Positions 43,703-53,037 of a DNA stretch of 64,000 nucleotides are shown in pieces (position 1 is the first letter of the stretch; every line of letters starts with the position of its first letter). The notes beneath the pieces are model-generated. The model saw only the letters and a list, made by a program, of their open reading frames with translations, made no database searches and was not told where the DNA came from. A program made the translations under genes and the position numbers. The stretch is from Propionicimonas sp. GTDB lineage: Bacteria > Actinomycetota > Actinomycetes > Propionibacteriales > Propionibacteriaceae. Where the stretch lies: contig NZ_JARKPQ010000200.1 of the NCBI RefSeq assembly GCF_029975155.1, forward strand, positions 106,725-170,724, in the 5' to 3' direction.

Positions 43703-44572
43703 GTGACTTCGCGAAGCGATGTGCTGATCACCGTCGACGAACTTCCCGATGCGCTCGCCGCCGGCGCGCAACTGCTCGATGTCCGCTGGAATCTCGGCGA
43801 ACAGCCGGGTGCAGGCTTCGGCCGCTATCTCCAGGGCCACCTGCCCGGCGCCCGCTTCCTCGACCTCGAGGCGGTGCTGACCGGCCCGACGACCGATCCG
43901 GCGCTGGGTCGGCACCCGTTGCCCGACGCGGCGCAACTCGGCGCGGGCCTGGGCGCTCTGGGGATCGACCCCGTCCGCCCGATCGTCGTGTACGACGATC
44001 CCGGCTCCTTCGCCGCCGGCCGCGCCTGGTGGGTGCTGCGGTGGGCGGGTCTGGACGCCCGGGTGCTCGACGGCGGTGTCCGGGCATGGCTCGCGGCCGG
44101 ACGCGAGCTGGAGACCGACGAGCCGGAGGCTGCCGGCGGACCGCCGCTCACCCTGACCACCGGTCACCTGCCCACCCTGGACGCCGACGAGGTCGCTCGC
44201 TTCGGCGGCGTGCTGATCGACGTCCGTGCGCCGGAACGCTTCCGCGGCGAGGTCGAGCCGATCGACCCGCGTGCCGGCCACATCCCGGGGGCGGTGAACC
44301 GCCCGGTCGCCGGCTTCTGGGACGAGGACGGACGCCTGCCGCCGGCCCGGCAGCTCGCCGCCTTGTTCCCTGAGCTTGACGTCGATGAACCGCTGGTCGA
44401 GCCTGTCGAGACCACCGATCCGGTCGCGGTCTACTGCGGCTCAGGGGTCTCGGCGGCACAGGTGATCCTCGCGCTGGCCAGCCTCGGGATCGAGGCGGCG
44501 CTCTACCCGCCGTCCTGGTCGGGCTGGTCGAGCGACCCCGACCGTCCGGTCGCCACCGGCCCCGGCGCATGA
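43703..44572 (+). CDS. Thiosulfate/3-mercaptopyruvate sulfurtransferase (rhodanese, two-domain)
   Basis: 289 aa with two rhodanese domains. The first includes LLDVRWNLG, GHLPGARFLDLEA and VVYDDPGSFAAGRAWWVLR; the second has the catalytic loop VAVYCGSGVSA (Cys near 244). It transfers sulfane sulfur to thiol or cyanide acceptors. GTG 43703 lies 7 nt after a TAGAGT box (leaderless). The segment just before the active site, FPELDVDEPLVEPVETTDP, is encoded by a palindromic repeat (44368-44416) and is probably a surface loop insertion. Confidence 0.9.
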   Translation: MTSRSDVLITVDELPDALAAGAQLLDVRWNLGEQPGAGFGRYLQGHLPGARFLDLEAVLTGPTTDPALGRHPLPDAAQLGAGLGALGIDPVRPIVVYDDPGSFAAGRAWWVLRWAGLDARVLDGGVRAWLAAGRELETDEPEAAGGPPLTLTTGHLPTLDADEVARFGGVLIDVRAPERFRGEVEPIDPRAGHIPGAVNRPVAGFWDEDGRLPPARQLAALFPELDVDEPLVEPVETTDPVAVYCGSGVSAAQVILALASLGIEAALYPPSWSGWSSDPDRPVATGPGA

Positions 44573-45690
44573 CGGTCGGCGTGTCGAGCACGGCGACCAC
44601 CCGTCTCGACCACGTCCGGGCGAACCTCGCCGCGGTGCGGGCCCGGGTCGGAGACCGCCTCGTGCTGGCGGCAGTGAAGGCCGACGCCTATGGCCACGGC
44701 GCGGTCGAGGTCTGCCGGATGATCGAACGAACCGGCGGCGCGGACTGGCTGGGGATCGCGACGGTGAGCGAGGGCCTGGAACTGCGCGCGGCCGGCATCA
44801 CGCTGCCCATCCTGAAACTATCGGTGGCCAGGGGTGATGACGTGGCGCCTGCGGTTCGAGCCGGCCTCACGCTCACCGTCGCGGATGCCGCGTCGATCCA
44901 GGAGGCCGGGACGGCCGCGTCCGCGTTGGGCACCACGGCGTCCGTGCACCTGAAGGTCGACACCGGCATGCGTCGGATCGGCTGTGAACCGGGTGAGGCG
45001 GCCGGGCTCGCCACGCTCGCCGACGCCACGCCCGGCGTCCGGCTGGAGGGGTTGTTCTCGCACCTGCCGATCTCCGACTCACCTCGTGGCGACGACTTCA
45101 CGAAGGCACAGGTGGAGCTGTTCCGCGCGACCGCCGAGCGGGTCGAGCACGTGCGCGGTCCGCTGCTGAAGCACCTGGCCAACTCCGGTGCCGTGCTGGG
45201 ACACCCGGAGGCGTGGTTCGACCTGGTCCGTCCGGGAATCATGATCTACGGGGCCTACCCCGACCCGGAGGCGCAGCGGACGGTCCCGCTGCTCCCCGTC
45301 CTCGAGTGGCGCACGGCGGTGACGTTCATCAAGCGGGTGCGCGGGGGTGAAACGGTCGGCTACGGCCGTACCTGGACGGCCCCCCGCGACACCTGGATCG
45401 CCACGGTGCCGATCGGGTACGGCGACGGCTTCTCGCGACTGCTGTCGAACCGCGGCCGGATGCTGGTCCGCGGACGGAGCTACCCGATCGCCGGCCGGCT
45501 CTGCATGGACCAGACGATGCTCGACCTGGGGCCGGAGACCGAGGTTGCCGTGGGGGACGAGGTCGTGCTGGTCGGCCGCAGCGGCGAGGAGGAGATCACC
45601 ACGTCGGAGATCGCCGACCTGATGGGCACCATCCCGTACGAGGTCACCTGCCTGATCACGCGGAGGGTGGGACGCGAGTTCGTCCAGTGA
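44569..45690 (+). CDS. alr: Alanine racemase
   Basis: 373 aa. The PLP lysine is K37 in AAVKADAYGHGA. The second catalytic base, Tyr, is in GETVGYGRTW. HLKVDTGMRRIG, GYGDGFSRLLSNRG and GRLCMDQTM are family blocks. It makes D-alanine for peptidoglycan. The ATG overlaps the rhodanese stop (ATGA), so the two are cotranslated; the pairing with a sulfurtransferase has no obvious metabolic reason. Confidence 0.96.
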   Translation: MTVGVSSTATTRLDHVRANLAAVRARVGDRLVLAAVKADAYGHGAVEVCRMIERTGGADWLGIATVSEGLELRAAGITLPILKLSVARGDDVAPAVRAGLTLTVADAASIQEAGTAASALGTTASVHLKVDTGMRRIGCEPGEAAGLATLADATPGVRLEGLFSHLPISDSPRGDDFTKAQVELFRATAERVEHVRGPLLKHLANSGAVLGHPEAWFDLVRPGIMIYGAYPDPEAQRTVPLLPVLEWRTAVTFIKRVRGGETVGYGRTWTAPRDTWIATVPIGYGDGFSRLLSNRGRMLVRGRSYPIAGRLCMDQTMLDLGPETEVAVGDEVVLVGRSGEEEITTSEIADLMGTIPYEVTCLITRRVGREFVQ

Positions 45691-45752
45691 CCCCCGACCC
45701 TGTGCACGGGGGACGGGTCCTCACTCGGTCCAGCCCAGGCTGAACGGGAAGG

Positions 45753-45832
45753 GGACGGTTCCTTTACCGTTCACCACGTCTCGACAAGCTCGGCGACCGG
45801 TGCGGGAAGGTGGACCGAGAAGGGAACCGTCC
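45753..45832. terminator. Bidirectional hairpin between convergent alr and EcsC genes, with repeat inside
   Basis: GGACGGTTCCTT (from 45753) pairs with AAGGGAACCGTCC (45820-45832) with a single bulge. The 50-nt loop holds GTCTCGACAAGCTCGGCGAC (45779-45798) of the dispersed repeat family. Confidence 0.6.
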
Positions 45833-45837
45833 TGGCT

Positions 45838-46521
45838 TCACTGGCGCGGGATCGACGCCTGGTGGCGGGCGACGAACTCCCGCTTGGCGTAGGCGGCGAG
45901 ACCGAACGTCAGCCAGCCGTCCACAGCTGCGCCGACGCCGCCGCCGACCAGCGGGATCCTCCGCACCACGACGACGGCGAGGTGTTTGCCACCGAGGCGC
46001 CCGGCCAGTGAGCCCATCACCCGTTCGCTGATCGCCCGTTCCAGAGACGGATCGAACATGGGCGCGGTGGCGATCGCCAGCGGCGAGGTGGGCAGCTTGC
46101 CGTCCGCGACGAGCCGGCGGACCTCGTCGTCGCCCAGCATGGCCAGGGTCAGCGCTGCCCGCACCCGCCGATCGTCCACGTCGTAGCCGCGCAGGTGCGC
46201 GATGCCGGCGATCATCCGGACGCTGAGCACGGCGAGTCCGGCGATGTTGGCGGGCAGTCCGACCGGCAGGGTGATCAGCCCGCCGACGCTGGTCAGGAAG
46301 CCCTGCGCCGACGCCAGGCCGACGTGCTGGACGACGAGGGTGTCGATCGCGGACTCGCGGTCGCTCTTCGACTGCAGCGAGCGGGCCGCGGCCGCCTTCG
46401 CGCCGGGGAAGGCGGGGCTGCCGTCGATGGCGAAGTCCACGATGCTGCGCAGCAGACCACCGGCGACCTCCGGGGTGCGGGTGACCAGCTGCTTGCCGAA
46501 CTCGGACGCGGCATTCGCCAT
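45838..46521 (-). CDS. EcsC family protein
   Basis: 227 aa. Hydrophobic, glycine-rich helices (GGLITLPVGLPANIAGLAVL and GGVGAAVDGWLTFGLAAYAK) around HVGLASAQGF and AGIAHLRGYDVDD match EcsC proteins, which associate with membranes. ATG 46521 is preferred because AAGGA lies 6-7 nt upstream; an ATG two codons earlier is possible. It is convergent with alr. Function in this organism is unknown. Confidence 0.85.
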   Translation of the reverse strand: MANAASEFGKQLVTRTPEVAGGLLRSIVDFAIDGSPAFPGAKAAAARSLQSKSDRESAIDTLVVQHVGLASAQGFLTSVGGLITLPVGLPANIAGLAVLSVRMIAGIAHLRGYDVDDRRVRAALTLAMLGDDEVRRLVADGKLPTSPLAIATAPMFDPSLERAISERVMGSLAGRLGGKHLAVVVVRRIPLVGGGVGAAVDGWLTFGLAAYAKREFVARHQASIPRQ

Positions 46522-46607
46522 CGGCATTCCTTTCCTCGCGACCAGCCTAGGCGCCCGCCCGGGACCGTGGCAGGGGCGGTGTCCCCGACCGGACCCCGGC
46601 TGAACCC

Positions 46608-46685
46608 TGTCGTGATCTGGTCACGGGAACGTCCGGATGTGACGGGTGGGACGTCTGAACTTCGTCGGGTGGCCGAATTGCGACA
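46608..46685 (+). repeat. 78-bp palindromic element, copy C
   Basis: Begins TGTCGTGATCTGGTCAC and ends GTGGCCGAATTGCGACA; GTGACGG and GGGACGTC are inside. It lies between the EcsC gene and the small membrane protein gene. Confidence 0.8.
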
Positions 46686-46728
46686 CCCCCTTGTTCTCGT
46701 GAGGGCAGGGCCGGAAGGTGGACGAGAG

Positions 46729-47274
46729 ATGACTACCCGCGAAGGCCTGGCGACCCGCCGCGATCTGGCGGTGAACGCGCTCGTGCTGGGCGCCGCGGCG
46801 TTCGTCTGGTTCGGGTGGGCGCAGGAAGGGCCACCGCCTGGATGGAGCGTGTTCCTCGCGATGGGCTCGGGTCTGGGCCTGTTGCTCGCCCTGGTTTCGG
46901 TGGTGGCCATGCGTCGGCTGAAGGACGGTTCGGCGATGTCCACGCGCGCGGGCCGGCGCGCGTACGGCATCACCGTGGGCATCGAGCTTGCCGTGGCGGT
47001 TGCCGGGGTCGTCGTGCTCAGCCTCACCGGCAACCCGGACTACGTCAGCCCGTGGATCCTCGCCGTCGTCGGGCTGCACTTCATCCCCATGGCGCGACTG
47101 TTCGGCATCCGTCTGCTCGCGGCCGCGGGCATCGTGCTGACAGTGGTGGCGATCGCCGCGGCGGTCGTCGGCGCCCTGACCGCGATCCTGCCGAGCGCCA
47201 TCGCCGGAGGTGCCGGCGGTCTGGTCCTGCTCGGCTTCGGGCTCGCGTCGCTCCACCGCGCGTGGCGACCCTGA
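46729..47274 (+). CDS. Small integral membrane protein, unknown function
   Basis: 181 aa with five predicted helices (for example LAVNALVLGAAAFVWFGWA, VFLAMGSGLGLLLALVSVVA and the C-terminal AIAGGAGGLVLLGFGLASL). I recognise no catalytic motif. RRAYGITVGIE and HFIPMARLF are the most conserved-looking loops. ATG 46729 has GGAAGG 12 nt upstream. Confidence 0.75.
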   Translation: MTTREGLATRRDLAVNALVLGAAAFVWFGWAQEGPPPGWSVFLAMGSGLGLLLALVSVVAMRRLKDGSAMSTRAGRRAYGITVGIELAVAVAGVVVLSLTGNPDYVSPWILAVVGLHFIPMARLFGIRLLAAAGIVLTVVAIAAAVVGALTAILPSAIAGGAGGLVLLGFGLASLHRAWRP

Positions 47275-47311
47275 ACCCGGGGCTGTCGGAGGCTGCTGGC
47301 ACAATCGGGCC

Positions 47312-48004
47312 ATGGCACGCCGTCCGGGCATCTTCGGGCCGCCGCGCAGCTGGCCGGCCCAGGACCTGATCGCGTTCTCGGCCGAGTTCGACGAAGCACT
47401 GGTGCTGGCCGCCTACGCCGAGGGTGTGTTCCCGATGCCGCTGCACGCGTCCGCCTTCGGCCAGATGGGCTGGTGGTCGCCCGTCCATCGCGGCGTCCTG
47501 ACGCTGGACGCGCTGCGCGTGACGCGGTCGCTGCGCCGGTCCGCCGCCAGGTACACGACCACGGTGGACCTCGCCTTCGCCGATGTGCTCGAGCGCTGTG
47601 CCGACCCGTCCCGGCCGTACGGCTGGATCGACGACGACATCCGCCGGGTGTACACCTCGCTGCACCGGCAGGGGTCCGTCCACTCCGTCGAGACGTGGGA
47701 CGCCGCCGGCCGGCTCGTCGGTGGACTCTACGGGGTGTCGCTTGGCGGCCTGTTCGCCGGAGAGTCGATGTTCCACGACCCGGTGCACGGCAGGGACGCG
47801 TCGAAGGTGGCGTTGCTGGCACTGGTGGAACTGCTGTCCGACGAGCATGCTGAAGACCGCATCATCGACGTCCAGTGGCAGACCGATCACCTGGCCGGTC
47901 TCGGGGTGGTCGAGGTCGACCGGGACGAGTACCTGGGCCTGCTGACCGAGGCGCTCGCCGTCCCGGAGCCGGCGTGGCCGCGGCGGGAGGAGGAACGTGC
48001 CTGA
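47312..48004 (+). CDS. aat: Leucyl/phenylalanyl-tRNA-protein transferase
   Basis: 230 aa. The family motifs are EGVFPMP, GWWSPVHRGVL, WIDDDIRRVYTSLHRQGSVH, GGLYGVSLGGLFAGESMF and VQWQTDHLAGLG. The enzyme adds Leu/Phe to N-termini of proteins as a Clp degradation signal. ATG 47312 gives MARRPGIFGPP, the normal length. The 3' end overlaps the glycosylase start by 8 bases. Confidence 0.94.
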   Translation: MARRPGIFGPPRSWPAQDLIAFSAEFDEALVLAAYAEGVFPMPLHASAFGQMGWWSPVHRGVLTLDALRVTRSLRRSAARYTTTVDLAFADVLERCADPSRPYGWIDDDIRRVYTSLHRQGSVHSVETWDAAGRLVGGLYGVSLGGLFAGESMFHDPVHGRDASKVALLALVELLSDEHAEDRIIDVQWQTDHLAGLGVVEVDRDEYLGLLTEALAVPEPAWPRREEERA

Positions 48005-48860
48005 ACTGCCAGAGGTCGAGGCCCTGCGGGGCTTCCTGACCGGCGCCTGCGTCGGCAAGGGCATCGCGCGCACCGAACTGGTGGCGTTCGCATGCCTGAA
48101 GACGTTCGAGATCCCGCTCGGCGCGCTGGCGGGGCTCGACGTGGACGGCGTCGAGCGCCGCGGCAAGTTCGTCTGCCTGTCGATCGGCGGGCTCTGGCTG
48201 GTGTTCCACCTTGCCAGGGGTGGTTGGCTGACGTGGAGGGACACGATGCCCGACAAACCCGCACGTCCCGGCAAGGGGCCGCTGGCGCTGCGGGTGGTCT
48301 ACGACGACGACTCCGGTTTCGACCTGACCGAGATGGGGACGCAGAAGCGGCTCGCCGTGTACGTGGTCGATGCCCTGGACGCGGTCCCGGGCATCGCCAC
48401 CCTCGGCCCCGACCCCCTGGCGGACGCCTTCACCCCCGACGTGCTGGACGGCATCCTCGACCGGGCCGGACGCGCCCAGCTGAAAGGGGTACTGCGCGAC
48501 CAGCGGATCGTCGCCGGCATCGGCAACGCCTACTCGGACGAGATCCTGCACGCCGCGAAGCTGAGTCCGTTCAAGCCGGCCAGCGGGCTGGACGCCGCCG
48601 AACGCGCCACTCTCTACCAGGCGATCCGCACCGAGCTGGCGGACGCCGTCGCACGCTCGTCCGGACTGGCGGCCAAGGAGCTCAAGGGCGACAAGAAGCT
48701 GAACCTGCGCGTCCACGGGAAGACCGGTCAGCCCTGCCCGGTGTGCGGCGCGACCATCGCCGAGGTGTCCTTCGCCGACTCGTCCCTGCAGTACTGCCCC
48801 GGCTGCCAGACCGGCGGCAAGCCCCTCGCCGACCGCCGCCTGTCGAAGCTGCTGAAGTAG
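47997..48860 (+). CDS. Fpg/Nei family DNA glycosylase
   Basis: 287 aa beginning PELPEVE after the initiator (GTG), so catalytic Pro2 and Glu3 are present. RRGKFVCL supplies the conserved lysine, RIVAGIGNAYSDEILHAAKLSP is the H2TH region, and a four-cysteine zinc finger (CPVCG ... CPGC) closes the protein. It removes oxidised bases by a beta/delta-lyase mechanism. Differences from housekeeping MutM (longer middle, LTEMGTQKRL) suggest the actinobacterial Fpg2/Nei-like branch. GGGAGGAGGAAC precedes the start. Confidence 0.92.
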   Translation: MPELPEVEALRGFLTGACVGKGIARTELVAFACLKTFEIPLGALAGLDVDGVERRGKFVCLSIGGLWLVFHLARGGWLTWRDTMPDKPARPGKGPLALRVVYDDDSGFDLTEMGTQKRLAVYVVDALDAVPGIATLGPDPLADAFTPDVLDGILDRAGRAQLKGVLRDQRIVAGIGNAYSDEILHAAKLSPFKPASGLDAAERATLYQAIRTELADAVARSSGLAAKELKGDKKLNLRVHGKTGQPCPVCGATIAEVSFADSSLQYCPGCQTGGKPLADRRLSKLLK

Positions 48861-48867
48861 CCCCGCG

Positions 48868-48940
48868 TCTCGACACGCTCGCCGACCGGTTCCGCGAGAG
48901 CGAGTGTCCAGCTTCCCCGGTGCTCCTCAGGGAGCGGGGC
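48868..48940. terminator. Repeat trace and hairpin after the glycosylase gene
   Basis: GTCTCGACACGCTCGCCGAC belongs to the dispersed repeat family. GCTCC-TCAG-GGAGC, extended by CCCC/GGGG (48915-48940), is a terminator-like stem. Confidence 0.45.
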
Positions 48941-49061
48941 TGGGCGGTCTCTGTGAGGAAGGTAACGGTCCGGTCTCGGGTCCGGGCGGGCCGTGGAACT
49001 GGTCAGACCAGCCGGTAGCCTGCTTTGCGGAGACGAGACACGTTGCGAAAGAGGGTCCGTG

Positions 49062-50630
49062 GTGACGAGCATGGTGGCGCGGGCACGCGACATCGTCTCC
49101 GCGCCGTGGGCGCGAAACCCGCGGCTGGGGCTGTGGCTGATCGTCGCGGGCGCCGTCCTCATCCTGGCCGTGGCCGCGTGCGGGCCGTCGTCCGTCGCGC
49201 TGAGGCTCGGTCCGCGCATCGACTACCTGCCGCCGTGGTACCTGAAGGTCGGCACCATCCAGCTCAGTGAATGGGTGGCCGTGCCGGTGCTGTGGCTGGC
49301 TCTCGCCCTCGGGACGGCGGGCCTGTGGATCTGCTGGCGCGCGATCAACGCGGACTGGCGGCCGAACAACCGGCGACTGTTCCTGCTCGGCGCGGTGCTG
49401 AGCATCCTGACCAGCCTGGTCCCGCCGATGACCTCCGCCGACGTGTTGATGTACGCGGCGTACGGACGACTCCAGGTCCTCGATCTCAACCCCTACGACA
49501 TCACGCCCGCCGAGATATTCCGGCAGGAATACGACCCTGTCCTGATCCTGACCGAGCGGCCCTGGCAGGACACCCCCAGCGTGTACGGCCCGCTCGCGTC
49601 CGCCTCGCAGTGGCTGGCGGCCTGGCTCGGCAACGGCAACATGCACGACACCGTGTTCTGGCTGCAGATGTTCGCCCTGCTGCCGTTCCTGGTGATCGGC
49701 GCGCTGGCCGTGGTGATGGCGCACGACGACCGGAAGATCCAGACCCGGGCGATCCTGTTCACCGTCCTCAACCCGCTGATGATCTGGTCGGTGCTGGCCG
49801 GTGCGCACAACGAGGCGTTCACCCTGGTGTTCGCCATCGTCGGGCTGTTCTTCATGCGGCGCAGCCCGTTCCTCGCCGGCCTGGGCATCGGCATCGCGGG
49901 GACGGTGAAGGTGTCGCTCGTGTTCTACGGCATCGCCATGGCCTGGGGCTACCGGCGCGACTGGCGCAAGCTGCTGCAGTTGGCGGTCGGCGCGGCGATC
50001 CCGCTGGCCTTCGCCTACGGCCTGCTGGCTCCCGGGGCACTGCTCTCCGCCGGTCGGAACACCGGCTACATCTCCGCGGGCTCGTGGGCGCCCTGGCTGC
50101 AGTGGGCGCTCACCCCGGTGATCGGGGACGTGCTGGCGCGCGGCTTCATCGCGTCCGCCGGCTGGGTGATGATGGCCGCGGTCGCGTGGATGCTGTCCCG
50201 CGTGCTGCCGTGGCGACTGGTGCCCGGCGTCCCGGACGACGAGGATCCGCGGCGCGACCCGCTGACCATCGCCGTCCGGACGGCCGCGATCCTGACCGCC
50301 GCCTGGCTGGTCACCTCGCCGTACACGCTCAGCTGGTACGACCTGACCACCTGGGTGCCGCTGGGGCTGATGGTCGCCTCCCGGCTCGACGTGCTGATGA
50401 TGTGGCGCGGCTTCTGGCTGTCCGTGGCGTACGTGACCGGACGGTCGGTGGAGTTCAGCGACACGATGAAGGGGGTCTCCGGCTTCGTCCGCGACGTCCT
50501 GTGCTCGGGCGCGCAGCTGCTGGTGCTGGTGCTGATCGTCTCCTGGTGGTGGACGTGGGGGCACGAACTGCCCCGATCGCCGGGGTGGATGCGCCGGCTG
50601 CGGCGTCCGGTGGAGGCCACGACCGGCTGA
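49062..50630 (+). CDS. MptA/MptB-like polyprenol-phosphomannose alpha-1,6-mannosyltransferase
   Basis: 522 aa, about 13 helices. SILTSLVPPMTSADVLMYAA places the acidic catalytic residue after an early helix. VYGPLASASQWLA and VLNPLMIWSVLAGAHNEAF match the MptA/MptB pattern (NPL...GAHND). These GT-C enzymes extend the mannan core of lipomannan at the outer membrane face. The GTG at 49062 has GAGGG at -7; an upstream GTG and a downstream ATG (49071) are also possible. Branch specificity cannot be told. Confidence 0.85.
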   Translation: MTSMVARARDIVSAPWARNPRLGLWLIVAGAVLILAVAACGPSSVALRLGPRIDYLPPWYLKVGTIQLSEWVAVPVLWLALALGTAGLWICWRAINADWRPNNRRLFLLGAVLSILTSLVPPMTSADVLMYAAYGRLQVLDLNPYDITPAEIFRQEYDPVLILTERPWQDTPSVYGPLASASQWLAAWLGNGNMHDTVFWLQMFALLPFLVIGALAVVMAHDDRKIQTRAILFTVLNPLMIWSVLAGAHNEAFTLVFAIVGLFFMRRSPFLAGLGIGIAGTVKVSLVFYGIAMAWGYRRDWRKLLQLAVGAAIPLAFAYGLLAPGALLSAGRNTGYISAGSWAPWLQWALTPVIGDVLARGFIASAGWVMMAAVAWMLSRVLPWRLVPGVPDDEDPRRDPLTIAVRTAAILTAAWLVTSPYTLSWYDLTTWVPLGLMVASRLDVLMMWRGFWLSVAYVTGRSVEFSDTMKGVSGFVRDVLCSGAQLLVLVLIVSWWWTWGHELPRSPGWMRRLRRPVEATTG

Positions 50631-50687
50631 TTCCGGCGGACGTGGGCCGCGGTCGGTCTGGGCAACGGTCGCCACTACGCTGAGCGG

Positions 50688-51596
50688 GTGCTCGGATACT
50701 TCGGACCAGCGGGAACCTTCACGCACCAGGCGTTGCTGACCTTCTCGTCGGACGAGGCCGTCCCTTTCGCCACCGTCGCCCAGGCCCTGGACGCCGTCCG
50801 CTCCGGCGCGGTCGAGGCCGTGCTGGTGCCGATCGAGAACTCGGTGGAGGGCGGGGTCACGGTCACCCTGGACACGCTGGCCAACGGCAAGCGCCTGATG
50901 ATCACCCGCGAGGTGCTGCTGCCGGTGCAGTTCAACCTGTACGCGCGGCCCGGCACGGCGCTCGGCGACGTCCGCAAGGTGCTCACCCATCCGCACGCGG
51001 CGGCACAGGTGCGCGAGTGGCTCGCCGCCAACCTGCCGCTGGCGACCGTCACCGAGGGTGGCTCGACGGCCGGTGCCGCCCAGGAGGTGGCCGACCCGGC
51101 CTCGAAGTTCGACGCTGCGGTGTGCGCACAGGTGGCCGGGGAGATGTACGGCCTGGAGCCGGTGGCCACGGAGATCGCGGACAACCCGTCCGCCGTGACC
51201 CGGTTCGTGCTGGTGTCGCGGCCCGCGGAGCCGCCGCAGCGGACCGGCGCCGACAAGACCACCCTCGTGGCCTACATGCACACCGACCGCGCCGGCGCAC
51301 TGCTGGAGATCCTCGAGCAATTCTCGGGACGCGGCGTCTCGCTGTGCCGGATCGAGTCACGGCCGACCAAGACCGGCATCGGCAACTACTGCTTCAGCAT
51401 CGACGCCGAGGGTCATCTCCGCGACCCACGGGTGGCCGAGGCGATGCTGGGCCTGCACCGGATCTGCGAGGACGTGATCTTCCTCGGTTCCTACGCCCGC
51501 GCCGACGGTATCCGTCCGGTCGTGGCCAGGGGTTTCACCGACGCGGACTTCGATGCCGCCAGCGACTGGTACGCGTCGCTGGTGAACCCCGACTAG
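50688..51596 (+). CDS. pheA: Prephenate dehydratase
   Basis: 302 aa. The dehydratase domain has [30 protein letters not shown], and the essential TRF in [12 protein letters not shown]. An ACT regulatory domain follows, with RAGALLEIL and [15 protein letters not shown] for feedback control by phenylalanine. It makes phenylpyruvate. A TACGCT box 8 nt before the GTG suggests a leaderless transcript. serS follows by 11 bp. Confidence 0.96.
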   Translation: MLGYFGPAGTFTHQALLTFSSDEAVPFATVAQALDAVRSGAVEAVLVPIENSVEGGVTVTLDTLANGKRLMITREVLLPVQFNLYARPGTALGDVRKVLTHPHAAAQVREWLAANLPLATVTEGGSTAGAAQEVADPASKFDAAVCAQVAGEMYGLEPVATEIADNPSAVTRFVLVSRPAEPPQRTGADKTTLVAYMHTDRAGALLEILEQFSGRGVSLCRIESRPTKTGIGNYCFSIDAEGHLRDPRVAEAMLGLHRICEDVIFLGSYARADGIRPVVARGFTDADFDAASDWYASLVNPD

Positions 51597-51607
51597 GCTT
51601 TCTGACC

Positions 51608-52882
51608 GTGATCGATCCGAAGCTGCTGCGTACCGACCCCGACCTCGTCCGGCGTTCCCAGGAGGCGCGCGGGGAGTCCACCAGCCTGGTCGACGACCTG
51701 GTCGCGGCGGACGAGCGGCGCCGCGCGCTGATCGCGTCGTCGGAGGCCATGCGGGCCGAACAGAAGGAACTCTCGCGGCAGGTGCCCAGGGCGTCCGCCG
51801 AGGAGAAGCCCGCCCTGCTCGTCCGGACGAAGGAACTCGCCCAGCAGGTGAAGGACGCGACCGCGGAGGCCGAGGCGGCGAAGCTCACCTTCGACGACCT
51901 CATGCTGCGGCTGCCCAACCTGGTGATCGACGGCGTCCCCATCGGCGGCGAGGACGACCTCTACGTCATCGAGACCGTGGGCACCCCGCGCGACTTCGCG
52001 GCCGAGGGCTTCGAGCCCAGGGACCACCTCGAGATCGCCGAGGGCCTGCAGGCCATCGACATGGAGCGGGGGTCCAAGGTCTCCGGGGCGCGGTTCTACT
52101 TCCTCACCGGCGTCGGCGCCCGGCTCGAGCTCGCACTGCTCAACCTGGCGATGGCGAAGGCCTCCGAGTGGGGCTTCACACCCATGATTCCGCCGGCGCT
52201 GGTGCGTCCGTCCGCGATGGAGGGCACCGGCTTCCTCGGCCAGGCCGCCGAGGACGTCTACTACCTGGAGCGGGACGACCTCTACCTCGTTGGGACGTCC
52301 GAGGTCGCGCTGGCCGCGTACCACTCCGACGAGATCCTGGATGCCGCCAGCCTGCCCCGGCAGTACGTGGCCTTCTCGCCGTGCTACCGCCGCGAGGCCG
52401 GCTCGTACGGCAAGGACACCAAGGGCATCTTCCGCGTCCACTGGTTCGACAAGGTCGAGATGTTCGTCTACTGCGACCCCGCGGACGCCGAGGAGTGGCA
52501 CGGCAAGCTGCTGGGCTTCGAGAAGGAGTTCATCAAGCTCCTGGAGATCCCGTTCCAGGTGCTCGACGTGGCGTCCGGCGACCTGGGGCTGTCGGCCGCC
52601 CGCAAGTACGACTGCTACGGCTACGTCCCCAGCCAGGGTCGCTACCGGGAGATCACCTCGACGTCCAACTGCACGGAGTTCCAGGCGCGGCGGCTCAACA
52701 TCCGCATGCGGGAGGGCGGACAGGTGTCGCCGGTGGCCACTCTCAACGGCACCCTGTGCTCGATGGCCCGTCCGATCATCATGCTGCTGGAGAACCACCA
52801 GCAGACGGACGGCTCGGTCTACGTGCCCGTCGCGCTACGTCCGTACCTCGGTGGGCTGGAGTACCTGACGCCGACCGCGTGA
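51608..52882 (+). CDS. serS: Seryl-tRNA synthetase
   Basis: 424 aa. An N-terminal coiled-coil arm (about 30-100) binds tRNA. Class II motif 2 is [20 protein letters not shown] and motif 3 is [23 protein letters not shown] 51608 gives the normal [15 protein letters not shown] start. A TAGGCT box lies 8 nt upstream, inside the end of pheA, so serS may also have its own leaderless promoter. Confidence 0.97.
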   Translation: MIDPKLLRTDPDLVRRSQEARGESTSLVDDLVAADERRRALIASSEAMRAEQKELSRQVPRASAEEKPALLVRTKELAQQVKDATAEAEAAKLTFDDLMLRLPNLVIDGVPIGGEDDLYVIETVGTPRDFAAEGFEPRDHLEIAEGLQAIDMERGSKVSGARFYFLTGVGARLELALLNLAMAKASEWGFTPMIPPALVRPSAMEGTGFLGQAAEDVYYLERDDLYLVGTSEVALAAYHSDEILDAASLPRQYVAFSPCYRREAGSYGKDTKGIFRVHWFDKVEMFVYCDPADAEEWHGKLLGFEKEFIKLLEIPFQVLDVASGDLGLSAARKYDCYGYVPSQGRYREITSTSNCTEFQARRLNIRMREGGQVSPVATLNGTLCSMARPIIMLLENHQQTDGSVYVPVALRPYLGGLEYLTPTA

Positions 52883-52894
52883 AGCGTGGGCTTC

Positions 52895-52973
52895 GTCATC
52901 CCGGGCCTTGACGTCATCCCGTGACCTACCTCGCTGTCCGGCTGCCGGGGATCCCGGCGTTCGCCGGGATGAC
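52895..52973. repeat. GTCATCCCGG palindromic element, third copy
   Basis: Starts GTCATCCCGG, repeats GTCATCCC at 52913, and ends CCGGGATGAC. It lies between serS and the response-regulator gene. Confidence 0.8.
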
Positions 52974-52981
52974 ATGACCGG

Positions 52982-53003
52982 CTTTATGTCGCGTTTACGT
53001 TGA
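52982..53003 (+). promoter_or_regulatory. Probable autoregulatory box of the response regulator
   Basis: Two adjacent 11-bp units, CTTTATGTCGC and GTTTACGTTGA, resemble the four 11-bp units upstream of the ABC operon (54887-54930). They lie 34 bp before the regulator ATG. Confidence 0.4.
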
Positions 53004-53037
53004 CGGTCGATACTGGCTCCTCGGGAGAGAGGACGCC

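Noticed and set aside
48927..51320. 797-codon minus-strand open frame across the MptB-like and pheA genes
   Set aside because: Low-complexity His/Arg/Gln-rich shadow; both plus-strand genes are clear family members.
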